DNA of 64,000 bases from positions 32,510 through 96,509 of the forward strand of contig JAAEAF010014810.1 of the NCBI GenBank assembly GCA_011037195.1, given 5' to 3'. This DNA comes from Triatoma infestans. Taxonomy: Eukaryota > Arthropoda > Insecta > Hemiptera > Reduviidae. A model generated the notes under the pieces. The model was not told the origin of the DNA, made no database searches, and saw only the letters and a list, made by a program, of their open reading frames with translations. This document shows, piece after piece, positions 43,196-54,614 of this stretch; the first letter of the stretch is position 1; every line of letters starts with the position of its first letter. A program made the position numbers and the translations under genes.

Positions 43196-43690
43196 TATGT
43201 CTGTGTGAACAAAATATTTCAAAAACGAAAAATCTAAGATATAACTAACTATAACTTTCCTTAGATGCATGAAATATTTTCCCTGGAAGAACGATAGAAA
43301 TTCTGAGAGAACGATTACGTTTAGCTTTCCCCCCGTAAAATACCACTTCAGTACAAAGCATAGTTTTTAACCACCTATATAATATTAATATATGTACAAA
43401 GCATTTCCAAATTTGAAGAAAATCATTTAACCAGAAGTGTGACTTTATTGAATCAGTTATTAAGTTATGGAAATTTCCTTGAAAACGACCTTAGCAATTT
43501 TCTTACAAATTGGTGTGTTAGCTGATTTTAGGGAGTAACGGGAATTTTGCAGCTTTGAAATTTCAAATGTTATTGGTTTATTTTAAGAACAAAATGAGTA
43601 AAATTGGAAGTGAAAGAAATTTAATTATTTTATGTAAATAATTGTATTAATCAGCCGTAAGAGAAAGTCATGTGAGTGTTTTATGCCAGA
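43060..43690 (+). repeat. Repeat family A copy with (GT)n inside
   Basis: TAAGAAGAAGTATTGCGGTC, TTTTCAGCGGAAATACATG, GAGGTCCCCTGTGTACG, TTTTAGCGAATGG, a (GT)n run at 43161-43192, GAACAAAATATTTC, TACCACTTCAGTACAAAG, TAACCAGAAGTGTGACTTTA. The 3' end TAAGAGAAAGTCATGTGAGTG is followed within 20 bp by a new ACTTTCTCTTAC start, so two copies abut head to tail here. Confidence 0.75.
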
Positions 43691-44175
43691 CATTTTTACT
43701 TTCTCTTACATTAACAGGAAGTATTGCATTCTTGGCATCTTTCGAAATTGAATAACTAGTAAAATAATAATAATAATACAATAAAACAAGTAATAAAAGA
43801 AATAATAAAAAATACAATAAAATAAAAACCAAGATTAATAATAAAGACTAAAAATATTTTTTAATTAATTAATTAATTTTTTTTTTTTTCCCCGACAATA
43901 TAATACACATAATATAGTAATAGAAAGCGGGATGTTCTTGATTAAGTAATTTCAGGGATAATGAAGAAAGAGTGCCCCAGGGATAAGCTATTGTTGGGGG
44001 TATGGCACGCCCTATTCTAATCCAGTAAAACACTATTAAGAGGTGGATACAAACAATAAACATGTCGCCGTTGTCCCTGGGTATAATATCGGCAAAGCCG
44101 AGGGGGGCTCTACCACTCAAGAGTATTTTGTATTTGTGTGTCTGTGTACTCTGCTGTTCAAACTAAACATCACAC

Positions 44176-44177
<2 letters not shown>

Positions 44178-44218
<41 letters not shown>
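44178..44218 (+). repeat. (AC)n microsatellite
   Basis: About 19 AC units without interruption. Confidence 0.95.
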
Positions 44219-44220
<2 letters not shown>

Positions 44221-44704
44221 GTTGATACTCTTTTTTTACAAATACAATACATTGTATCCCCACCCATTTTAATTAAATTTAAAAAGCAAAGTTCTCTCTT
44301 TTTTTCTTTTATTTTCTTTTATTTATAATTCTTCTATCTTCTTTTGAAAATTTAAAATGTGATTACAAAATGCAAGTAAAAAGAGTAACCTTCATTGTTT
44401 TGTTGATTAAACTAGAATTTGGTGTAATAATTAAAAATTGAAAACAGAATAATTGAGAGCATTGTAAAATAAATAAACCTATATTAAACAATCGATTTAA
44501 CGACAAGAAATTTTGGTCTTTCCACGGTTAGATTCTAAATTGCTAGCATCACACTAAGGGAAATAAACATGGCACCTTCTTCAAATTCAATCCAAAGACA
44601 TAATTCGCTAAAAATTCATTATTTATATTACATTTTGTTAAATCACACCTTCAACACATAATTTTCATATTCAAAGTCACTTTTGATAAAATTTTTGTTG
44701 TTGT

Positions 44705-45738
44705 AGTAACATATTGCTTACTGAAATGACACTGCGAGGTTCTAGAGGACTAGTTATCTCCAGCGGGACTCTTTCGGACGCTTTCGATATCGGAAACGGG
44801 CTCAGGCAAGGAGATCCGATGTCGCCCCTCCTGTTTAACTGTCTGCTGCACAAGGTATGCAAGACCCTTGAGATGGACCTCAATGGCACGCTGATTGATC
44901 GCACCTCTCAGATCATGGCGTATGCGGATGATGTGGTAATCATTGGTAGATCCTGGCAGCCGTAAAAAGTATCTTCGTCACGCTGGAGCGAGAAGCCAAG
45001 CGCGTCGGGCTCCGCGTTAATGAGGGAAAGACGAAAGTGCTGGTGGCTAGGAGGAAGCCTCTGGTGCATCCCGCGACGTATTACGTCTTTGGGGATTACG
45101 AGTTCGAGGTTGTCTCCAATTTCCCCTACTTGGGCTCTATCATTTCGGACATAGCCGACGAAAAAGAAGAAGTCAGAAGAAGGATAGCAGTGGGAAACAG
45201 AGCGTACTACGGTCTATATAAAATAATGAGGAGCAGCTTGGTCAACCGAGGAACAAAGATCCAGATGTATAGGACCTTGATAAGGCCTTTCGTGACCTAC
45301 GCAAGCGAAACATGGACACTGAATAAGGCAGCTTGTGAGAGGATTGACAGGTTCGAGAGGCGAGTCCTAAGACGGATCTTTGGGCCGAAAAGGGAAAACC
45401 AGAGCTGGAAAAGAAGGCCAAATCAAGAGGTGTATGCCCTGTATGGGGAGCCAAGCATCACCGCGTTTGTGAAGGCCCAGCGGCTGAAATGGTATGGGCA
45501 TATATGCCGGATGTCCGAGGAAAGGATAGCAGCAAAGGTGCTAAAAGGAAAGTGGCACGGCTCTCGCCCCCGGGGACGTCCGAAGACCAGGTGGGTGGAC
45601 AATGTGAGGGCGGATATGAGAAAGATAGGTTTGAGGGCCCACCTGGTGAATGATAGGGTTGAGGGGTCTACCCGCATAGAGCAGGCCATGGACCGTCTCG
45701 GTCTGTAGTGCCCATAGAAGAAGAAGAAGTAACATATT
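44705..45738 (+). mobile_element. 5'-truncated RTE-type LINE with 11-bp target duplication and (GAA)n tail
   Basis: AGTAACATATT is present at 44705-44715 and exactly again at 45728-45738, bounding a 1012-bp insertion. It starts inside the reverse transcriptase, carries the whole C-terminal part, and ends in TAGAAGAAGAAGA. The tail resembles that of the copy at 11881-12465, but their protein sequences differ clearly, so they are related families rather than one. Confidence 0.9.
44716..45708 (+). pseudogene. RTE-type LINE reverse transcriptase C-terminal half, one frameshift
   Basis: The first frame has the palm blocks GNGLRQGDPMSPLLFN and AYADDVVIIGRS, where YADD is the catalytic motif. Near 44957 one base is missing. 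The next frame then runs unbroken from AAVKSIFVTLEREAKRVGLR to the stop at 45708, with FPYLGSIISD, RTLIRPFVTYASETW, FERRVLRRIFGP, RLKWYGHICRM and GSRPRGRPKTRWVDNV. All blocks expected after the palm are present. The endonuclease and RT fingers were lost at insertion. GC content is well above the flanks, as expected for a recent arrival. Confidence 0.85.
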
Positions 45739-46842
45739 ATGAACATATTCTGTAAAAATACATCATGGCTGGCAATGTAGAATGGTAGGTTGGCTAGTTA
45801 GGTAGAGTTCAGCTTGTTGAGCTTATAAACTCTTGCTTGTTCTAATGTTCGATTAAATAGTGTGGTTATCTTGTGAAAGGGCTGTAATAGGGCTTTTGGC
45901 CGAGAGCTGAGTGCAGACAGTTGAATGGTTGTTGTTAAAAGCAGTTGTTTGAAGTAATTCTTTGAATGTTATGTTATATAGACTGATCAATAAATAGTAA
46001 GCTCTTGAATGCTGTTTTCTAGACTTTCCTATAGTGATTGTTTCCTAAAGTGTTGGTTTAGTTATTCAAGCAACCCTTCAAGACTTTAATCTTGAGACTT
46101 GCTAAAGCTCTCATGTCTTGCCGAAACTGTCTCTTGGGTCTCTAAATTACATTTAATTTATAATTTTAATGTATTCGTCCGTAGTCGGTAGACATGCCAG
46201 AATGGGGAAGTTAAAAATGCGCCTCCAGTGCACGACGGTAACAGCTGATAACAAGCGTTGCAGCGTTTGTTGTCGTTTTGGGTGAATATTCTCAACAGAG
46301 GATAGATTAGTAAATGTGAACACAGCATTAATGAAGAACGAAATGTAGCAGCAGAAACTTCTACTATCAGATTTTATAAATAGTTCCAACCAGCAGATTT
46401 TCGTTATAATAGTCCAACTAATTTGTTTTTTCAGATTTTTTTCATAATTCTTTCATAAATTAATAACGCTTTTCATATAATGTTGATAAAAATAATAACT
46501 TCGCCTATAACTAACCAGCTCTTGCCAGCAACTTCGTCCGCGTGCACTTCGTATTTTCTAGATGTTTACCATACTTAGATATCAATACGCTTTCTAGATG
46601 TTTCTAGATTAGTTGCGAATTTTGTATGTGTGTGTTTCACTCGCGTGTTATATTATCTATTTCCGTACAAAAACTTTCATATCCCATTTCATTGTTTTGA
46701 TGGTTGAATTTCGAAAAAAATTTTCTCAGTGGTTTCTACGTCACAAAAGGAGCATACCGTCTAAATTCATGTTCCGGCTCTGCGTTAAAAAATCAGTCAG
46801 TCAAAACATTTCTCTTTATATGTATAGAAGAAAATACAAGAT

Positions 46843-46923
46843 AGACGGAGGCAGATAGGCGGTAGAAGATAGATAGAAAAATAAGAAGACAGATATATAG
46901 ATAGATAGAAGACAGATAGATAA
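46843..46923 (+). repeat. (GATA)n-like imperfect microsatellite
   Basis: Interrupted GATA, AGACAGATA and ATAGAAGA units. Confidence 0.85.
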
Positions 46924-48227
46924 CCTTTAATTTTCTTTTGAAACATTTATTAGAAAAACAATTTCCAAAATTTGAAAATATTCTGAGAAAGTTGTGATTG
47001 ATAAACTTACTTTCAAAAAGCCCGTGGAATTTCGCTTAGTATCAGCTCTACAAGTCTCGAACTTTGTTTATTTATCTAATAATTAAAGAGTTTACAGAAA
47101 TTCCTTCTGTAATTTTAACTTCCCTGGAATGTCTTTCCAATTAACATTCTCATAGTACATATGGGGCGTGCAAGACAGGATCATGTGGGCAACTAATCAG
47201 GTTTAGCATACAACTAGGCTAACTCCCAGCATTTACCACAAATAAACATTCACTCCCACCTATCCAAAGCGCTGAACTTTACAAACTACTACATTCTAAA
47301 TCGAAATTAAATCACTGATACCGAAGAGAGAAACAGAGAGCCACAATAGATCTTTCAAAATCGTAGAGCATTTGTGTTTCCTTAAGTATTAATTGGAATA
47401 ACGTTAAAGGTAAATTTGTAAATTTTAAAAACAAGTCAATAATTCCGAGTTAAATTTATAAATAGAATTCTGTAAAAATATATAATATGATAACCTATTT
47501 ATCATCACGTGTATGCACGTGAAAGTATAATGGTGACCAATTCACCATTACTTAAATGTAAGATGTGTAGATTTAGTGGTCATCTGCATGAAGCGTGCTT
47601 TAAGAAAAACTAGGCCATTGGAAAATAAATAGAGCAATAAGATGGCAAGAAAGCTTGGTTGGAAATTCTCACCAAAGAATAGAAACCACAGCTTTACTTC
47701 AATGTTTACTTGACATAAAAATAGTAATTAAAAAAAAACAAACAAATGGACACAAGTAATTACCACATATAAAAATAGAACATTTACGCTTCTCTCTCAC
47801 TAGTGTGTTTAAAGAATATCATTAAAAATAGTGTTTTTTTTTTGTTTTTTTTTTATAATCTAAACGTTAATGTGAAAATAAGTTATTTAGGTTCATCCAA
47901 TCTTATAGTGATCAAAATTATATATATTTACGATAATGATATCGTGATCCGGTGAATCGGTGAATTCCGGTGAATCGGGCAGTGATTTTGGAATTAATAA
48001 ATGAAAATTGAACTATTAGGCTGTAAATTTTTTTAAAAGCAATGTTTTTTTTATATTATTATTATTATTAAGGCGAGTAGGATGTAATTTATTTTCATCC
48101 TGTAAATTACTGAGGATGTTGACCTCATGACTAACTTTCTGGAACAATCTTTAGTTTTGAAAAGGCCAATTAAAACATCGTTTTTTACTAGCCAAACTTG
48201 ATGATGCCACTCGCTTTTTACTTTCTC
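46924..48227. other. AT-rich stretch without a recognised gene
   Basis: No domains were seen. A short (TTA)n run lies at 48053-48071. GAATCGGTGAATTCCGGTGA at 47955-47974 contains a local GGTGAATC/GGTGAATT repeat of no obvious meaning. Confidence 0.45.
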
Positions 48228-48339
48228 TTTCTCCACCTCCTAGTAAGAAGAAGTATTATAATCGTGTCAAATTTTCTATATTAAGTTTTCACCGGAAAAT
48301 ACACGTTTTGAGGTCCCCTGAATCCAAAAAAGTGTATTA

Positions 48340-48505
48340 TAAATTCAGTTTATACATTCAGTGTATAAACTGAATTTGCTCTATGCAACTCTGTGTTATC
48401 ACACTGTCTGACAAACGCATCCTGAAGATGGGCGAACGCCCGAAACCGGTCGACGATCACAAAATGAAGCAGGCTACCATGGAAAATGTCTCTGATAAAT
48501 AATAT
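48340..48505 (+). repeat. Ribozyme-bearing unit (family a), right arm only
   Basis: An internal small palindrome TTCAGTTTATACAT/ATTCAGTGTATAAACTGAA is followed by TTTGCTCTATGCAACTCTG, the core, and AAAATGAAGCAGGCTACCAT. The left arm is missing. Confidence 0.65.
48422..48451 (+). ncRNA. Hammerhead-like ribozyme core, family a, best-preserved copy
   Basis: CTGAAGA (48422-48428); stem II TGGGC-GAAC-GCCC (48429-48441), four clean pairs; GAAAC (48442-48446); CGGTC (48447-48451). ACCGGT is the self-complementary stem III. Stem I candidate: GCATC before the core with GACG after, one mismatch. Predicted cleavage is after C48451. Confidence 0.65.
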
Positions 48506-49799
48506 TAATAAGAATTAATTATGTTATTAAAATTACGTGCATGAAGAAAATCCGGATGCCCAGAAGTGCATTTTTTATTGAAACGTTTTTTGTTCAGATT
48601 TTGTTATTTTCTCTAAAACGGCATCAATGATTTTCTTTAACCTAATTATGTGAACTACACATATTAAGAGTTTACAACTTTTATTTGGAAAATATCATTT
48701 TAGCGATTAGTGTGTAGGGTACGGTGTGTGTGTGAGTTTGTGAACAAAGTATTTCAAACTCGAAAAATCGCACGACACTCATACTAGTATTACGTTTACG
48801 CAACTAGAATAAAGATTTCTATCACAATCCAGCCAACCGGAAGTCAACTTCAATCAATTTTTTTTTTCGTTTTTCTCCTAATATGGCTCCAACGATTTTT
48901 TTTTTTTTTTAAACCTGGTATATTATGTACACACATTCATAACCTATGAATTTTATTTGGGGGGGAGTTTGGAGGGATCAGTAGCGTTATTCTTTCCTCT
49001 AAAGTACCACTTCTGAATAAAGTATGGTTCTACCACTTATGCAATATTAATATACATTAGCATTCCAATTTTGACAAAAATCGGTTAAGCGGAAGTGCGA
49101 ATTTACAAATGTTTTTGAGTTTTTTTAATTTCGTCAAAAACCACTAAACATTGTTCTACTGGAATGCAAACTGGTATGCCTAGTGCGCAGAAATAAACTT
49201 AGCATTTTTATTTTAACATTTTCGAAAAAAGAGGTTGAAATACATTTGAAATAAAACTACGGAAAATTTTAATATAAAAAAAAAATAACAGAATAGAAAC
49301 TGAGAATAAAGAAATGGAAGCAAAAAGGACAACATGGGAAGACTTTGAAAATAAACCAGAAAAAAATTTTAAAGAACATAAAATACTATTTAATGGAATG
49401 TTGAAAGGACTATGAAAAGAAAAAAAAAACAGTATTGAATTGGATAAAAGATAAAAGAAGAACCATTCTTTATCAATCTGAACAAATGATATAAAAATGA
49501 AATAAATATAATTATTAACCCGGTTAAAAACGAAAGTCATGAGGATAGGAAAGAAGCCTGGAATTTCAATGAGGGTCAGTCATCAGGTTGAATGGATAAA
49601 TAATAGAAACGAGTTCTGACCTTGAAGTATATGGGTGAACACCTGCAATAAAGAAATTCGCGAAAGCATAGGAGCTGCAAGCAGGAAGTTTGAAGCTGTC
49701 CAGAAAAGGGATTCTTAAATCGCCATGAAATGAATAAAGTAAAAAAAGAGTCTGTCTGTATACACAGATCAACATTTCTCCCAATTCCAGTGAATGTAG

Positions 49800-50215
49800 G
49801 GCACTTTAACTTCCATACTCTGTCAAAAATTGAGTCTCTGAAATGCGTTATAAGATGGTAGAAGGCAAAATAAGTAGAGACACAGTTCGCAACTCAGAAA
49901 TCAGGGCAAAACTCGATTATTAGACCGACCATAGACAAGATCGAAGAAAGTAGGCTAAGGTGCTTGAAACACTTGCTACGCATGGACCACAGTCGAAAGG
50001 TAAGCAAGTCTTTCATACAGTTCAAATCTGGATGGCAAATGAGGAAGTGAAAGGGGATTGAATTAGGAAGAAGGAATTAAGGAAGCACTAAGGAAAAGAA
50101 GAATAGAATAGAAGAGATTAGCGGACTTGCCTCCCCAATAAACGGCCACCATCACTGCTTAGACGGTAATAATGAGAATATGATTATGATGATGATATTA
50201 TTCGGAAAAAAATTA
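49800..50215 (+). mobile_element. RTE-type LINE C-terminal relic with (GAT)n tail
   Basis: The plus strand includes IRPTIDKIEESRLRCLKHLL followed by RMDHSRK, equivalent to RLRWLGHLLRMED of the 11881 copy. Multiple stops and frameshifts follow. It ends in TGATTATGATGATGATATTA near 50180-50199. It is much older than the 44705 copy. Confidence 0.55.
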
Positions 50216-51118
50216 TTTAAGAATGTTCTGCGGAATTTATGGCGTTAAATTCTAAATTTTATTTGAGTGCCCGTCAATTTTTTGGTGTCGCTCTCTTGTG
50301 GACTACAATGTAACTAACTATATGGAAGTGACTTTCTGAGGCAAGGGTGCCTATCACCATGTAACATCCCTTCTTTTGTTTTTATGTTAGAGTTCTGAAA
50401 AAAAAAACCGAGTTTAAAGAAAATTTGTTCAATTTTGTAATTATATCAACTGCAGTATGAGAGAAGATTCTCATCAGATTTTTTTTTCTAAATTACATCT
50501 TTATTTATTGTAAATTTTGTATGATATTTTAAATATTTTGTTTATATATCGCATTATCGCGATATGTTTATAAAAAAAAACAAACTAATACTAGTTTATT
50601 AATCAGTATTACCGTTAATTTAAAGAAAAACGGAGCTAATAAAACAAACTTTCCAAACAAAAAAGTAAAGAAATTTTTACTCTCCATTTAATGAGTAAAA
50701 AAGTCTCGTGACTTTTTGCAAACATGCTGTCTGCAAACATAAGTTGATCGCATTAAAGACAAAACAAAAAAAAGAGACCCTCTATTCTAATAACTTTTAT
50801 TTCTAAGAAAAATAACAGGAAGTAAAAGTGAAATGAAATAGAGAAGAGCGGACGTCATAATAATCTGGGGGCGGGGCGAACTTCTTGGACTCATTATTTT
50901 ATAAGTAGTGTTTTTTGTTTTGGTTAGGTTACTCCTTGTCAAATAGACTTCATCTCAGTGGTGCTCATTTCTTCTTACTATATCTTTCAGTCATTTGTAA
51001 AGTAGTTTTGGAATAGTTGTTTAATCGTAAAGTTAAATATTAAAATTTACTGAACTTGTTAAATTTTTAAAATCTGATATTAAGCTGAGACTAAAATTTT
51101 AGTATAGTCTACAAAGAA
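50216..51118. other. AT-rich stretch, no gene recognised
   Basis: There is a family-A scrap at 50220-50270 (ATGGCGTTAAATTCTAAATT). Nothing else is supported. Confidence 0.45.
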
Positions 51119-51199
51119 TTTGTTGTGGTGGTTGGTTCCGCAGAGCTGGAAAGCATCAGAGACATTTTCCGTGGTAGCTTGCTTCATTTTGTGGTCATC

Positions 51200-51228
51200 G
51201 ACCGGTTTCGGGCGTTCGCCATCTTCAG
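51200..51228 (-). ncRNA. Hammerhead-like core, family a, left arm
   Basis: On the minus strand: CTGAAGA, stem II TGGC-GAAC-GCC (one pair lost by a single-base deletion), CGAAAC, CGGTC. CATC before the core and GATG after GTC can pair as stem I. Confidence 0.55.
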
Positions 51229-51351
51229 GATGCGTTTGTCATACAATGTGATAACACAGACTTGCACAGAGCAAATTCAGTGTATACACTGTGTATAAAC
51301 TGAATTTGCTCTATGCAAGTCTGTGTTATCTCACTGTCTGACAAACGCATC

Positions 51352-51382
51352 CTGAAGATGGGCGAACCGCCCAAAACCAGTC
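51352..51382 (+). ncRNA. Hammerhead-like core, family a, right arm (degraded)
   Basis: CTGAAGA (51352-51358), TGGGC-GAAC-CGCCC, then AAAAC instead of GAAAC, and CAGTC. CATC / GATG stem I is kept. Loss of the conserved G should abolish activity. Confidence 0.45.
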
Positions 51383-51612
51383 GATGACCACAAAATGAAG
51401 CAGGCTACCACGGAAAATCTCTCTGATACAAAGAATTTGTTCATGTACTTAAAATGATTGAATAAAATAGCTATCGCTAAAAATTCCTCAACCGTAAATA
51501 CCTACCACTTTACAGAACAGATTTCTCACTTTTTGCGATTTTCTTCAAACTTAGCATACAACTTAGAGCTACAACTTTTATGTGAAACATTCATACATTT
51601 ACATGGGCTTTT

Positions 51613-51800
51613 GGGTTAGATTAGATTAGGATTCGAAACGGGGAGGGCGAGTCTCATTCCACTGCGACCAGCAATAAGAGATCTATTGTGGATCCCCTAA
51701 AATTATAGCACAACCCTCAGATTCGCCCTCTTAATCAGGCCTAGCAAAGCTGAGAGTGGCTCCATCGTGAAGCTCATGGCTTCGGGGATTGCAGAACTTT
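51613..51800 (-). mobile_element. LINE 3' end relic with AATCTAATCTAAT tail
   Basis: Same 3' end as 52443-52780: the minus strand includes GCCATGAGCTTCACGATGG, AGCCACTCTCAGCTTTGCTA and GGCCTGATTAAGAGGGCGAA. The stop TAA follows, then GGGGATCCACAATAGATCTC and a short pentamer tail (AATCTAATCTAA). Only the last part of the ORF remains. Confidence 0.65.
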
Positions 51801-51879
51801 TATGCAAGAAAATGAAATAATAGCATTTTTCAAATTTAAATAATTGAGGCATCTTCTAATTTTACAAATTACTTTATAG

Positions 51880-52205
51880 ATCAGAGATTTTTCTTTTCTC
51901 TGATAGCTTGCTTTATTTTTTGGTCATCGACCGGTTTCGGATGTTCGCTCATCATCAGGAAGTTTGAAAGCTCTGTGTTAACAGATGATTGTATAATAAA
52001 GAGTCTTTTGTGTAAAAATTGTATCGCTTATTCCAATAATTGTATTGTTTAATTATATATAGTTGTATTTAAAAAAAAACATGTAAAACTGATTTTGCTA
52101 TGTACAACAGGCTGGTCGATACTGGTCGATGACCACAAAATGAAGCCAGGCTATAACGGAAAAAAAAAAATCGCTATTTTCCAAACTCTGCAAGCCCAAC
52201 CACAA
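51880..52205. repeat. Palindromic ribozyme-bearing unit (family a), strongly degraded
   Basis: Left arm TGATAGCTTGCTTTATTTTT, TGGTCATCGACCGG; right arm TCGATGACCACAAAATGAAG, CCAGGCTATAACGGAAAAA, CCCAACCACAACAACC. The centre is AT-rich and not palindromic. A left core on the minus strand at 51929-51958 keeps CTGATGA and GAAACCGGTC but has a mismatched stem II. The right core is lost. Confidence 0.65.
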
Positions 52206-52442
52206 CAACCACTGAACAGATGTTAACAAAGTTTGTCCAGGCATTTAGTGGATAGCAGCATTCAATCGTTTTAACCAAAAAAGGCCTACGACTAAATTAG
52301 CGCCCAGCTGGTACAACAAATTCTTTTACGAGCTTCTTTTATGAGCCGTGAAACACTCAGAGAAAAACTTCCAATGCATATATAATTTTTTTAAAAATAA
52401 AACAAAAAATAAAGCAAAAAAAAAATGTAAAGTATAGACACT

Positions 52443-52780
52443 ATTAGATTAGATTCGAGCGGGAAGGGCGAGCCTCATTTAGAGGTCTATTGTGGATCCC
52501 CTAAAATTATAACACATTCCTGAGCATGGCCCTTTTACTCAGGCCTTGCAAAGCTGAGAGTGGCTCCGTCATGAAGCTCGTGGCTTCGGGATTGCTTGTC
52601 CCTAGTTGAAGAAATCTTGTCCTCGCCAGGCCGGCACACTCACAAAGGATGTGTGCCGGGTTACTTCTTCAGTATTGTTGAATCGACATACCGCGTTATC
52701 CGCAAGTAGTAATTGGTTCATGTGCCTATTCAGCCTATAATGCTCTCTTAGTAGACCGTTAAATGGCTTTTTGGGTTAAG
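52443..52780 (-). mobile_element. LINE C-terminal knuckle relic and 3' UTR (same family as 51613)
   Basis: Minus-strand translation gives AVCRFNNTEE, a frameshift, then AHILCECAGLARTRFLQLG and MTEPLSALQGLSKRAMLRNV up to a stop at 52507. This is the CX2-3C...HX4C knuckle of I/R1-type LINEs (HILCECxGLxRxR). The UTR ends in a short AATCTAAT tail at 52443. It is 5'-truncated. Confidence 0.75.
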
Positions 52781-53050
52781 GGCGGGGTTATGTTTTCCTC
52801 TAAAGTACTATTTTTTAGTTTATTATAAAATTCTACCACCTAAATAATATTAATTAGAATTAAAATATGTTTATAAAATTTATGAGTTTGAAAAATATCG
52901 GTTGAGTGGGAAGTGCGTTTTTACTGAATGGAAGTTTTTTCAGTTTTCTGCAATTTTCTTCATAAAAACACCAATGGATTTCATTAAATTTTTTACACTA
53001 ACTATGAATACAGAGACCAATCGCTTTTATTTGAATTTTTTTGTTCTTTT
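52781..53050 (+). repeat. Repeat family A fragment
   Basis: GGTTATGTTTTCCTCTAAAG, TTCTACCACCTAAATAATAT, GGTTGAGTGGGAAGTGCG, TTTTTCAGTTTTCTGCAATT. It matches 61930-62190 closely in order. Confidence 0.6.
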
Positions 53051-53854
53051 GACATAAATCTAGAACTATTAAATTATTCTTAATAGCAGTCGTATTAATT
53101 AATAAAAGCAAAAAATTATTTTAGAAATATTAATAGTAGTAGCAGTTATTTAAAAAAAATAAATCCATTTTAATTACAGACATCATGGTATTATAGAAGT
53201 GGCTACTTGTTGCCGCCGCTCTAAATCTAATTATTAAGATTGACGTTTGATTTAATTAGCAATGTTTTAATTAGTTTTTTTTTTGTTTTTTTTAATATGA
53301 TGAATCTAATCCATTAGATTTATCTACGCTATCTGGCGGTATAAAGTGAAATTAATTACACTCCGTGGAGCCAAACATGAATTTCATAGCTTAGAAAGTC
53401 TATTAATTGTTTATAATTAATGTATTTCTTTTTAATTAATCTTAGATACAACATTCAGTGATAAGGATCGTGTTAAACAAACCTAGCTAAAAAGTATCCA
53501 ATTCTTGAAGATCAAATAATTTACAGCCATTCCGCGTATCCAATGAGGCAAACCGTACACGTACATACCTTTCTTTCCTATTAGAAATGATTAAAATCCG
53601 ATATATAATAAATTTCATATATTCTGTATATCTATCACCCTGGTCAATACCCTCACCATCTAGGCGTTCAATATCAATGGTCGGGATATCTAATTTCTTG
53701 AGTCTAAAAACCAATTTCTAATAATCGGAACGAATGAAGTTTGCAATGTTTACTAATTATTTAAAACCCCTTCTTGTTTCATAAACAGGGAACCTCAGAC
53801 CGTGTGTTTCTGGTGAGAATTCAATTTCGATAATTTGACACGATTGAAAAAAAG

Positions 53855-54115
53855 GAAAAAAAAAAAACAACTGCCCATGAAGGACCAAGCTTGCCAGACG
53901 GCGATTTTTATTATGGGGTGAGTGGTATGAGCACGCTGTGTTTCCCTCGCCGTTAAGTTCTGATCTTCGCTAACTAGGTGCGCTACCAACTGCAGCATCC
54001 CACTTTTTCTCACGATGCTGGGTCAACACCGACTTTGCCCTCACGAGAATCGAACCCTAAATTCCCGCGCCAAAGGCGAGTGTACTAGCTACTAGACCCA
54101 TGCGTGAGAACACTT
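53855..54115 (-). mobile_element. tRNA-derived SINE, second family (SINE-2)
   Basis: On the minus strand, GGTCTAGTAGCTAGTACACT gives the A-box region and GGGTTCGATTCTCG (about 54043-54056) the B box. The body (GTCGGTGTTGACCCAGCATC, AGTTGGTAGCGCACCTAGTT) differs from SINE-1. The element ends TTCATGGGCAGTTG followed by a T-run, which on the plus strand is the A-rich block at 53846-53868. A related 3' end may be at 8130-8165. Confidence 0.7.
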
Positions 54116-54614
54116 AAATCCCAGTGCACCGACAACCAATCCTCATCATATAATGTCGGAGAAAGAGAAGAAAATATGGGCAAAGGAATATGAAGACGAA
54201 GAATTTCATGTAGCCCCAGACTCAGAAGGAATTTAAATAATGAATTAAATCTGAGGATTAAAATAATGAATTATTATTATTAAGTGACGCGGTTGTTTTT
54301 AATTTGGAAATAAAGAACTGACCTGATCGTTAAATAGATTGTTTTATTTCTGTCTTTGGTCAATTAAATAATATTGTTTCTGTTCCAACGTTGTTTACTA
54401 GTGTATTAATTTATTTACTTCTGAAGGTATTAAACATCAGACTGATAAGCCAAGAGTCAATAAATGAACCACCTAATAAATGGTAACGTCTGTCAACTAA
54501 CTTGTGTGCCGAAATATTCAAATCAAATTCCTCTTCTTTTATATCGACAAAATATAGAATGTGGATTATCAAGTAATATTGCACAAACATCTTCACTTAC
54601 AAGACTCAATGTGG

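Larger units (their letters stand above)
48228..49200 (+). repeat. Repeat family A copy interrupted by a ribozyme-bearing unit
   Basis: CCTAGTAAGAAGAAGTATTA, TTTCACCGGAAAATACACG and TGAGGTCCCCTGAATCC precede the insertion at 48340-48505. Family A resumes with a scrap and then a second start near 48700 (TTTTAGCGATTAGTGTGTAG, CAACCGGAAGTCAACTTC, TACCACTTCTGAATAAAG). Confidence 0.65.
51119..51425. repeat. Palindromic ribozyme-bearing unit (family a), most complete
   Basis: The left half opens TTGTGGTGGTTGGTTCCGC, and both halves run through GGTGGTAGC-type and CATTTTGTGGTCATCG blocks or their complements. The centre is a palindrome built on TTGCACAGAGCAAATTCAG and TGAATTTGCTCTATGCAAG. The right half stops after CGGAAAATCTCTCTGAT, lacking the terminal 35 bp. 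Two cores, one on each strand, face each other. Confidence 0.8.

Noticed and set aside
49208..49540. 110-codon minus-strand frame rich in Phe, Ser and Ile
   Set aside because: Low-complexity translation of A-rich DNA. It has no domain.
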